From assembly GCA_016271365.2 (NCBI GenBank), contig CM057449.1:1559506501-1559570500 (forward strand): DNA of 64,000 nucleotides. The letters run 5' to 3'. A program made the position numbers and the translations under genes. Numbering within the stretch: the first letter of the stretch is position 1; each line of letters starts with the position of its first letter. The notes under the pieces were generated by a model, which saw nothing but the letters and a program-made list of their open reading frames with translations, was not told where the DNA came from and made no database searches. Source of the DNA: Neoceratodus forsteri (Eukaryota; Chordata; Ceratodontiformes; Ceratodontidae). Positions 21,701-30,670 of the stretch are shown piece by piece.

Positions 21701-22744
21701 TCAAATATTCTAATTGTTTCAGACATGGCACAAAAATGCAGTATGCTGGAATACTACTGGCGGGCTCAAGGGAAACAATAAATTAGGGGGAAAATGACTG
21801 AAAACGACATTATAGTCACTCGTGTTAAACACTAAAAGAATAAAGTTCTCCTTCAGAATTAAAAATACATTGAAATGCTGATGAATGACACAGTGACTGC
21901 CTTAATATAAAGAGAAACTGTCTCTAACACTGTGCTGTCCGTCAACTCTGCACCCGGTGCTACTCTGGATATTTCATTTACATAACACCTAGAAATCATA
22001 ATTTGCTCCAGCAACCACTTACGCCTCAAAAAAATTCAGCCTCTGTGCTATCTTTCATGAAAACAATTAGGTCACTTTAAATATGCAAAGTATTACATCG
22101 CCATCCATCATGACTGTGCTGCATAATGTGCAATAATATACCTGGGCAGAGTTCAACATGCATGAAAAAGTCGGCGCCCTCTTTCATGGGCTAGAGGTCA
22201 AAGGGGCATGAACACATCAAGAACTAAAAAAAACAGCTCCCCACATTCATAGCTTAAAAACAAGCTATGTGCAGCCCCTCGCTGCAGTGGAAATCCCAGT
22301 AACAGACATATTGGGGAAACCACATGTACGTGCTTAGCAACTAGCGCAGACACCTTTGAACACATGTAGTTGTAATTAATGTATCAGCACATGTAAAATA
22401 TACGACACACATCAGGCCCTGAATTATCACTCCCTTGAGATCCTGCACCATGTGTAAATTCTGAGCCTGGTACAGTGCAGACCTACAGTCTAGGAGTTTA
22501 ATAAAATATTCATACATGCAGTGACTCTACAACAGTGGTAATCAACAGCCATTACTTCATAAGACAGATAATGCTAGTTTCTTTTAAAGTTCTTGACCTT
22601 TTTTCCAATTTTTAAAACTGATTCCCAGGAAGATGCATCTAAATCCCCAAGTATTACCTGCATTGACTCCTACTGGGGTTACTGGAAAATGAACATGTTC
22701 CAGCTACCTGATGGCCAATATCAGTCAAAGTGTGCTTCCTCCAA
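21701..22744. other. Unassigned
   Basis: No gene, LINE or SINE recognised. Could be unique sequence. Conservation in related genomes would be the informative test for a regulatory element here. Confidence 0.4.
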
Positions 22745-22749
22745 GTAGG

Positions 22750-22900
22750 GGCTGTTTTGTATAATGGTTAGTGCACAGGCAAGATCCAGTTTCACATCCC
22801 ACCAAATCCACCAATGCTCTGCGTGACCCTGAGTAATTCACATGACCTACCTCTGCTGCAGTGCCACCCCAGCTATAAAACTGTATTGAAGCAGGACCCC
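22750..22900 (+). mobile_element. MIR-like SINE (plus strand)
   Basis: 'tgtataatggttagtgcaca' serves as a degenerate A-box region. Then 'ctctgcgtgaccctgagtaa', 'ttcacatgacctacctctgc' and 'tgcagtgcc', the CORE-like order typical of MIR, and 'ccagctataaaactgta' as the downstream part. The copy is diverged. Confidence 0.6.
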
Positions 22901-22932
22901 ACTAAAAATGAGGTCTAAGCTAAAACAAACAA

Positions 22933-23735
22933 GCATTTGTCAATGCCAAATGTTGCTTGCTTCTATGTGCTGTTTAGGTATTTGGAAGTCATTGGAGTGC
23001 AAATATTGAAAATTTGCGAACTTACGAGCGTGCGTAGGAACTGCACAACGCACGCTCGTAAAACAGTCATTTTTAGGAATTTTTTCTCCAAATTTTCAAC
23101 ATAGCCATTTTAAGACCTCTGCTCATGAACAGAGTCACTGTGATTTTGTTAATGTGTCCCATACATTGAGTTTGCACACCGACTGCGCCATTGTGCACTA
23201 CATGGGTGGAAACACGTTTTGGGCAGGATGTGAAAAATGACAGCTGTACTGCTCATAAGGAGGTGTGGTTAAATGGCAATTTTGAAAATCTGGAGTGAAA
23301 ATATTGAAAATTTGCAAACTTACAAGCCTGCGTAGGAACTGCGCAACCCACGTTCGTAGAAACAGTCATTTTTAGGAATTTTTTCACCAAATTTTCAACA
23401 TAGCCATTTTAAGATCTCTGCTCATGAACAGTGTCACTGTGATTTTCTTAATTTGTCCCATACATTGATTTCGCACACCGACTGCGCCATTCTGCGCTAC
23501 ATGGGCGGAAACACATTTTGGGTGAGATGTGAAAAATGACAGCTGTACTACTCATAAGAAGGTATGGTAAAATGGCAATGTTGAAAATCTGGAGTGAAAA
23601 CATTGAAATTTTGCGAACTTACGAGCCTGCGTAGGAACTGCGCAACGCACGCTCATAAAACAGTCATTTTTTGGAATTTTTGCACCAAATTTTCAACATG
23701 GGGTTTTTGGGACCCCTTCTCATGAATTATGTCAC
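22933..23735. repeat. P-family: 298-bp tandem units made of nested palindromes
   Basis: Units start at 'tggagtg' 22993, 23291 and 23590 (periods 298 and 299); the third is partial. Each unit has a hairpin 'acgagcgtgcgt' / 'acgcacgctcgt' (perfect 12-bp stem in unit 1, decayed in units 2 and 3), then 'ccaaattttcaacatagcca' and its inverted partner 'ttgaaaatctggagtgaaaa' about 230 bp later, so the unit folds on itself. The left edge carries 'gcatttgtcaatgc' (22933-22946), which is also found at the edges of the copy at 52.18-56.75 kb. No ORF of note. Confidence 0.8.
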
Positions 23736-23870
23736 TGTCATGGTGGTCTTCAGGCCCAAAGGGTGATTTTGCAGTCACTGCGCGGTCACTGCGGAAATCG
23801 CCGCCGGGCGAATAACGCCATGACAGTGACATCATTCATGAGAAAGGTCCCAAAACATGTTGAGGCTAAT
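23690..23870. repeat. Large palindrome, 35-bp arms, at the end of the 298-bp array
   Basis: 'gggaccccttctcatgaatt' with 'atgtcactgtcatgg' (23710-23744) is the inverse of 'ccatgacagtgacatcattc' with 'atgagaaaggtccc' (23818-23851). The pairing extends outward weakly through 'caacatg'. The loop contains a GC-rich block with 'gcagtcactgcgcggtcact', which can fold again. It belongs to the same P family as 38.6-39.9 kb and 53.4-56.7 kb. Confidence 0.82.
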
Positions 23871-23934
23871 GCAAATCAAAATACCTGAGATATGCAACAA
23901 AGTTGAAACCCCCTATCTAGGCCATTATACAGCT

Positions 23935-24345
23935 TACGGCATTTCCTCAGTTTGCGGTCGGCTTTGAAGAGTGCAGGCGTGTTCCTGGTCCACGGATCGT
24001 CGCACCAGAGTCCGGAGTAAGTATGGGGTGAGGGCGTGGGGAGGCTGGAGTGCGCAGTGGGTGGGTGCGGGTTGTGGGAGGGGTCGGGAGGCGCTCTGCG
24101 GGACCGTTTTAGTTTTCAGGTTAAAAAAGCGTTGTGGGACCGTTTGCCATGCTGGGGTGGGCTTCAGCGTGGCACAAGGACAGTGGGGGTGTTCAGCCGG
24201 CGAGTTGGGCACCCGTTGTGAAGGACTTATTGCCATGCTGGGGTGGGCTCCCAGCTTGGCACCTACAACTGGGGGAGAGGCGCGGCTCAGCCGGCGAGGT
24301 TGGGCACCCGTCGGCTACAGCCAGATGAGGGGGCTGCACTGCGCG
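23935..24345. other. GC- and CpG-rich block with an 86-bp direct duplication
   Basis: CpG density is clearly higher than in the surroundings. 'ttgccatgctggggtgggct' occurs at 24144 and 24230, each followed by 'cagccggcgag' and 'ttgggcacccgt', so about 86 bp is duplicated in tandem. It could be a CpG-island promoter with an untranslated exon, or the internal part of a transposon. Open frames in it are short and unsupported. Confidence 0.5.
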
Positions 24346-24579
24346 CCTGCGTGTGGGGAGCTATGCTTCAGTGGGTTTCTTATCTTTGCTCACTGAGCGT
24401 AGCTCCCCTTCAACTATATGCCACTGCATTTTTTGGAGGCGTGTCATAGACAGCTCCAAAATGCGATGTTTCAGAAACCGTGCCTGCCAGCTCACTGACT
24501 GAATTGGAGGAGGAGGTGACACACCTCCGAAATCTCTGATGATGGCACTATGTTTCTTGCACATGCGTGCAAGCAACAT

Positions 24580-25038
24580 AAAAAGGACAAAAGAACCTCT
24601 GTCGCAAACACTGAGGCAAGGGTTACCCAAAGGGCATTTGGCTGGGAAGCCAAGTTTCAAGAAAATACAAAATCACACATGCCCCACAATGCAAACCATC
24701 ACGGGCTGCATATGCAAATCACCACAGAATGTTATGCTGGTCCAACTTTAAGCAGAATTGCATGGTGCGAAGGTCTCTCACACAGTTTGCAAAGGGTACT
24801 AACAGAAGACATAGACACGTGTTTCGTCCTACCAGGACTCATCAGTATGCCTTGTCTGTTTGACACCCCAGTGGAATGGACCAGCTACCCTTAAGGCAGT
24901 GTGCCTTGGATATATTGTGGTGAACCCATTAAAATAAAAAACTGTTTAAAAGACAAAGAACCTCTGTGCGCAAACACTGAGGTAAGGGTTACCCCAAAGG
25001 GCATTTGGCTGGGAAGCCAAGTTTCAAGAAAATACAAA
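24580..25038. repeat. ~90-bp direct repeat pair, 365 bp apart
   Basis: 24580-24671 and 24948-25038 share 'aagaacctctgt', 'gcaaacactgagg', 'aagggttacccc', 'aaagggcatttggctgggaa' and 'gccaagtttcaagaaaatac' with few differences. The intervening sequence contains 'cacgtgtttcgtcctaccag', which looks like a transposon segment. LTR-like termini (TG...CA) and a primer-binding site are not seen, so I do not call an LTR element. Confidence 0.7.
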
Positions 25039-25840
25039 AAAAGGAAGCGCATGACAACCACACTGCTGAAATAGTATGAAATCCAACCTTACCCCTTATG
25101 TTTGATTGGGGTGGGGCATGGACCTAACTAAAGAGGAAGACAGCCTGAGGCCCAGTACTATCAAAGTCAGCTGGGCTTCCTCTTCTCACATACCCCTCAA
25201 CCGTCAGGTAAATAATTCCAACCTCGACGCTAGCTGGACACAAATATAATTTGTGCATTTCACTTCATACACTGTTTAATGCAAGAGGTAGGAGAGGTTC
25301 AGTTCAGGTCTAGTCTTCTGTCACCTGACATCTTGTTACTTTGTTTATCTGTGCTAGCAACATGGTCTATAATCCATATGTAAATAACAACCTCCGCATG
25401 TCATACTGTGCCCCCCACACACACACACACACACACATAGTAAAAAATCTTCTTGTCATTCAGGAAGACCCCTGTGAAATTTATTTGATGTTGCTTCCCC
25501 TGTGAGATTTCCAACTGAAATGCTTACTTTGACGGAATTTATATTTCACAGACTGCTTCCAGAAAAGGTTTGTATTTACAAAGAGAAGGCACTGTTATTG
25601 CCAAGCAGTGCAGGTCCTCTGCAAACATCAGCAAAAAAAGGCTTGTAAGTGGCTAGATGGCATAGTGATGCATATGGTTACATGGAGTAGATCTGGATTC
25701 AGATCTGCTTTCAGGTGTCACTCCCAGCGCCATAGGAAGGTGTCACAATGAAGGTGATGCACTCAAGCGGCAGCTCACATCACACTCCTGCAATTTTCAC
25801 TTCACGAGCACAGGCTTTTACAATGCCTTACATAGTAACT
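25039..25840. other. Unassigned; (CA)n at 25417-25437; possible SINE near 25655-25780
   Basis: A pure CA tract of about 10 units lies at 25417-25437. Near 25665, 'tggcatagtgatgc' followed by 'ctggattcagatctg' loosely fits A and B boxes of a tRNA SINE, but the match is weak. No gene recognised. Confidence 0.4.
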
Positions 25841-26464
25841 TAAAGATCGTGTGCAACGGTTTTTACATATTTTTTATAAAAGCTTGAAAAGCTAACAATC
25901 AAGTCCGTGTGTCATGATTAGTGTTTCCTGAAAATGTCATGCTGTTTGATTTTGTGGTTTTCTTTAAATCAGAATTTGTTAATTTGCTCTACAGTGGCTG
26001 AAGACAGTGGAGTTATTTCTGTCCTCTCAGTCAAACTTAGAGTGCGATGACATCATTTTGGAGTAGCTTACTGTTTCAGATTCCCAATCAGAGCAGTACT
26101 TTGTAGAGTTAATGGTTTGCTGAGCTCGCCCAAGTTTCTTACAAACCCAGTCTCTGGTTTGTGTTTAGATAGATCAACTTAAAACATATCATTATCTTCT
26201 GATAAAAAGCTGATCATTTCAGTTTCAATGCTAAATTGAAGTAGTGGAAATATTTCTCTGTGAGAAATCAGCTTGTCTGTATCACAGCTTTCAGTTCTTT
26301 CTAATCAAAAATCTGATTTTTTTTCTAACTATATAGCACAGGGCTGTTTAATGAATATAACATAAATCAATATTTTGTTCATTCACAGAAACAGTTTGTC
26401 TTTGATGTAGCCTTTTATAAATATGTTCACGTAAGAACATTTTTTATGTCAGATTGACAAACAG

Positions 26465-26505
26465 TACATGTGCTTGAAATACTGTAGCAGAGTGTGACAG
26501 GCACC
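26465..26505 (+). repeat. 41-bp segment, left arm copy (flipped relative to its arm)
   Basis: Begins 'tacatgtgcttgaaatactg' and ends 'gtgacaggcacc'. In a simple foldback the right arm should hold its reverse complement, but the right arm holds the same sequence in the same orientation (28767-28807). Its flanks here, 'cagattgacaaacag' before and 'actcacaaattt' after, do pair normally with the right arm. Confidence 0.85.
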
Positions 26506-26689
26506 AGTCTGAACTCACAAATTTCAGTTCTTTGGTGGTTTTAATGTGAAAATATATCATGTACGTGTACAACTAGAAACATTTTGTGGCATCCTGATGC
26601 ACCGTGTCTCTGCCCCACAGATGAGGCAGCTGCAGTCTACTGCCACCTGTACCTGCCCCACAAGCCCCCTGCCTTCTGCTCTACATGCG

Positions 26690-28640
26690 AGACTGCTGCA
26701 TCCTGCTGCTCACTGTCTTCTCTCACACAATCAGGGATTGTGCACCTTGCTGCCTCCATCTCCTGCCTAAGGAATCAGGGCTGCTGCACCCTGCCACCCC
26801 CTGCCCAGACAGTTGGGGATGATGCACCCTGCTGCCCTCTCTCCCTCACCCTCACAGTTAGGGAAGCTGCACCTGTTGACCCCGTTCCTGTCTCCACAGT
26901 CAGGGCTGCTGTGCCGTGTTAAGCTCTAGTGTGCCAGGTTCCCTGCCTCCACAGCTGGGGCTGCTGTACCATGCTGCCCTAGCCACCAGAAGCGGGGCTT
27001 TTGCTACACCCTGCTACCCACTTCCATTGACCCAAATGGGCAGGGCTGCTGCACTATCTGTACCCTATCTCATAGTCAGGGCTACTGTACCCTGATGCCC
27101 CCTGTGTTCTGCACCACAGTCAAGACTTCTGCATCATGCTGTCCTCTATCCCTTGTCACCAGAGACAGGCTGCTGCGCTCTGCTCCTTTCTACACAGTTG
27201 GGGTTGCTGTGGCCTGCTGTGCTGTAGTTCCACACGCCACTGCAGTTTGGGCTGCTGCACCATGCTGCCACTTGCCACAAGACGCAGGGGATTTGCTGTG
27301 CCCTGTTGCATGCCTCCACAGTTGAAGCAGTTGCACCCTGCTGTCCCCTGCCACCAGAGTCAGATCCTTTGCTATACCCTGCTGCCCATCCCCTTGTCCC
27401 AGACAGGCATGGCTGCTGCACCCTATCCCACAGTTTGGGGTGCTGTATCCTGATGCCACCCCTATCTCCTGTCCGAACATTCAGGGCTGCTACACCCTGC
27501 TGCCCTCTGTCCTCATGCTCACAGTCAGGGCCATGGCACCCTGTTGCCCCCTGTCCCTGTCTCCACAGTCAGGGCTCCTGTGCTGTGCTACACCCTAGAG
27601 TCTCATGCCACCTGCATCCACATTTGGGGCTGCTGAGCCCTGCTACACATTTCCATTGCCCCAAATGGGCTGAGCTGCTGCACAATGTACTCCTTGTTCC
27701 ACTGTCAGGGCTGCTGTATCCTGATGCACACCTGTGTCCTGCCCCACAGTCAAGGCTTCTGCACCATGCTGTCCCCTGCCACTGTTGTGTCCTGCTGCAC
27801 CACACAGCCCCTTGCCTCCACAATCAGGGGACAGGTTGTAGCAAATGCCCTTACGCTTGTGACGCACCCTTCCCAAACAGTATGGGTTGTTGCACCCTGC
27901 TACCCTCTCTCTCTCTCTATCGCCTTCACAGTCAGGGACACTGCACATGTTGCCCCCTGTTCCTGTCTCAGCAGAGTGTAGCAAAAGATCTGACTCTGGT
28001 GGCAGGGGGACAGCAGGGTGCAACTGCCTCAACTGTGGAGGCATACTACAGGGTGCAGCAAATGCCATGAATCTTGTGGCAAGTGGCAGCATGGTGCAGT
28101 AGCCCTAACTGCAGAGGCATGGGGCTCTAGGCCACAGCAGGCCACAGCAGCCACAACTATGTAGAAAGAGCAGGGTGCAGCAGCCCTGTCTGTGGTGATA
28201 GGTGATAGAAAACAGCATGGTGCAGAAGCCTTGACTGTGGGGCAGGACACATAGGGCATCAGGTTACAGCAACCCTGACCGTGAGATGGGGTACACATGG
28301 TGAAGCAGCCCTGTCCATGGAGGCAGGGAACATGGCATTTTAGGACCTAGCGCAGCACAGCAGCCTTGACTGTGGAGACAGTAACAGAGGGCAACAGGTG
28401 CAGCTTCCCTAACTGTGAGGGCAGGGGTGATAGGGCAGCAGGATGCAGCAACCCCAATTGTTTGGGCAGGGAGCAGCAGGGTGCAATAGTCCTGATTCTT
28501 TAGGCAGGGGATGGATGCAGCAGGGTGCATAATCCATGACTGTGTGGGAGAAAACAGTAGGCAGCAGGGTGCAGCAGCCTCAAATGTGGAGTAGAAGACA
28601 GGGGGCTTGTGGGGCAGGGGACTGGTGGCAGTAGACTGCA
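26690..28640. repeat. CTG-rich minisatellite, inverted about 27970
   Basis: Left of about 27965 the plus strand repeats 'cagtcagggctgctgcaccc' and 'tgctgcc' in units of about 45-60 bp; right of it the repeats read 'agggtgcagcagccctgact', the reverse complement. Units are variable in length and sequence. It explains the long Cys/Leu/His-rich frames here (for example 254 aa at 27306-28070), which run across the inversion point. The left half (about 1.28 kb) is nearly twice the right (about 0.67 kb), so one side has expanded or the other contracted. Confidence 0.78.
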
Positions 28641-28766
28641 GCTGCCTCAACTGTGGGGCAGAGACACAGTGCATCAGGATGCCACAGAGTGGTTCTAGTT
28701 GTACACGTACATGATGTATTGTCACACAGAAACCACCAAAGAGCTTAAATTTGTGAGTTCTGAAAG

Positions 28767-28807
28767 TACATGTGCTTGAAATACTGTAGCAGAGTGTGAC
28801 AAGCACC
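28767..28807 (+). repeat. 41-bp segment, right arm copy
   Basis: Matches 26465-26505 at 40 of 41 positions in direct orientation while lying inside the inverted arm. Near its ends it carries a perfect 7-bp inverted repeat GTGCTTG ... CAAGCAC; the left-arm copy has GTGCTTG ... CAGGCAC. These short inverted repeats mark plausible breakpoints for a local inversion. Confidence 0.85.
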
Positions 28808-29430
28808 TGTTTGTCAATCTGACATGAAAAAAAATGTTCCTACATGATTGTATTTATGAAGGCTACATCAAAGACAAACTGTTTCTGTGAATGAACACAA
28901 TTTAGATTTATTTTTATATTCATTAAACTGCCCTGTGTTATATAGTTAGAAAAAAATCGAGGTTTGATTAGAAAGAACAGAGCTATGATACAGACAAGCT
29001 GATTTCTCACAGAAAAATATTTCCGCTACTTCAATTCAGCATTGGAACTGAAATGATCAGCTTTGTAAAGGAACAGAATTATATATTTTAAGCTGATCTA
29101 TCTAAACACAAACCAGAGACTGGATTTGTAAGGAACCTGGAGAGCTCAGCAAACCATAAACTCTATAGAGTGCTGCTCTGATTGGGAGTCTGAAACAGCA
29201 AGCTACTCCAAAATGATGTCATCGCACTCTAAGTTTGACTGGGAGGACAGAAATAACTTCACTGTTTTCAGCCACTGTACAGCAAGTTAACAAATGCTAA
29301 TTTAAAGAAAACCACAAAACCAAACAGCATGAAATTTTCCGGAAACACTAATCATGACACAAGGACTTGAATTTCAGCATTTCAAGCTTTTATAAAAAAT
29401 ATGTAAAAACCGTTGCACATGATCTTTAAA

Positions 29431-29463
29431 ATATATGGTTGGAAGGGACTCTAGGTCCATCAT

Positions 29464-29527
<64 letters not shown>

Positions 29528-29770
29528 TCTTCATAAGCAGGTATAAATAAGTATGCTGTGCACACATATACTAATATAAAGGGGTTCCCCACCCACTCTT
29601 CTACCCAAGGCACCCTGTAATGCCCTTTGTAAGCAGAACTTTGATCAGGCTGACCTTGAAGGCCTGTACTGTTGTTATGTTCCCTATCTCCAGTGGTAGG
29701 CTTTTCCATTGGTTCACCACCCTTTGGGAGAAGAAGGGCCTCTTAATGTTACCCTTGAATATGATGATGA
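29431..29770 (-). mobile_element. CR1 3' fragment with expanded (CA)n
   Basis: 'atggttggaagggactctag' with 'gtccatc' (29435-29460) is the typical antisense of a CR1 3' end, and 29695-29760 ('ggttcaccaccctttgggag') matches the antisense of the conserved 'GAGGGTGGTGGATGC' region. Between them is a (CA)n tract at 29463-29527 broken once by 'tacaca'. The element abuts the foldback at 29430, so one may have inserted next to or into the other. Confidence 0.6.
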
Positions 29771-29815
29771 TTGATGATGATGATAGGAAGTTTATTTTTA
29801 TACTGGATCATTTAC

Positions 29816-30022
29816 ATTAAAGCAGAACTCTATGAACAAGTAAAGGCCTGTCATTACAAAACACTGAAATATCACAAATTATGCAAAGCACAAGATACAG
29901 CAAACAAAAATCCATACTTCAGAGACATGTTCACCGCAACCTTTGGAAAGGACTTTCAAAGGGACACAGTGAAGATCATGGGACCTTACAACAAATGCTC
30001 TTGGTCATCATTACATGATTAG
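29816..30022 (+). other. Unidentified ORF end, possible exon or pseudogene
   Basis: A frame of about 68 residues reads as normal soluble protein in composition: 'AELYEQVKACHYKTLKYHKL', 'CKAQDTANKNPYFRDMFTAT' and 'FGKDFQRDTVKIMGPYNKCS', then a stop at 30020-30022 and an AATAAA about 15 bp further on. The upstream 'catttacattaaag' could be a weak 3' splice site. I do not recognise the family. It could be a terminal exon, a processed pseudogene or chance; surrounding DNA is transposon-derived. Confidence 0.25.
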
Positions 30023-30670
30023 TTTTTCTTCCACAAATAAAAAAAATAACGAGTCAATTCAACATGGGTTCTGTGGTGAGGAAGAGGGGGAAAGATCAAT
30101 GAAAAGAGTGACTATCCAAACACGATGATGATTGGGGCCCACTAAAAGAAATGACCTATGGCAAAGCACTACAAGGGGTGGTATCATTAGTTGTCAACAT
30201 CTCTATCTGTTTTGTTGGTCTATAAAATATTCAGTGAGTGCCCAAACAGGAATGGACAGCACAGGGTGATTTTTGTTTGTTTTATATAAGGTTATAACCA
30301 TTGAGCCAAAGCTCATTCACAATGGTGACCTTATATTATAATACAAAATACAATATAATATATACACAAATTACAACAAGATACACATAAATGTATTTCT
30401 AGTTACATAATACATACAGGTGTTTTACTAAATTACAGTCAAAACAATTACAGGCTCTCTGTGTAGCTTTACGATAACGTTTCAATACTGAAACAGAAGG
30501 TGGTTTACTGTGAAGTAATGAAAATTCAGAAGGAAGATTGTTCCAATAAATGGGGACAAATTAGCTAAAAAAGTAAAGAGATCTTTTTGTTTTGGTAAAT
30601 GGTACCGATAATTCCTGTATATGAGAATTTCTCAGCGAAGAATCAATTTTTCTAAAGGAGAGCCTATTAC

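Larger units (their letters stand above)
25841..29430. mobile_element. 3.6-kb foldback element with long inverted arms
   Basis: The left end 'ttaaagatcgtgtgcaacgg' (about 25840) is mirrored by 'ccgttgcacatgatctttaa' (29410-29430). The arms then pair over roughly 750-800 bp: 'aagtttgactgggaggacag' (29232-) against 'ctgtcctctcagtcaaactt' (about 26018), and 'aaccagagactgg' (29111-) against 'ccagtctctggtttg' (about 26149). The interior holds a GC-rich CTG-type minisatellite that is also inverted at about 27970, so the whole is one palindrome with unequal halves (about 2.13 and 1.46 kb). No transposase frame is visible, so it would be non-autonomous; the superfamily is unknown and no target-site duplication was read with confidence. 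Confidence 0.82.

Noticed and set aside
24580..25038. Solo or short LTR retrotransposon
   Set aside because: The direct repeats lack TG...CA ends, no primer-binding site or polypurine tract is seen, and the interior is only about 280 bp without coding text.
27306..28092. Cys-rich ORFs of 254 aa (plus) and 149 aa (minus)
   Set aside because: They follow the CTG-rich minisatellite and cross its inversion point; the Cys/Leu/His richness reflects TGC/CTG repeats, not a conserved Cys framework.
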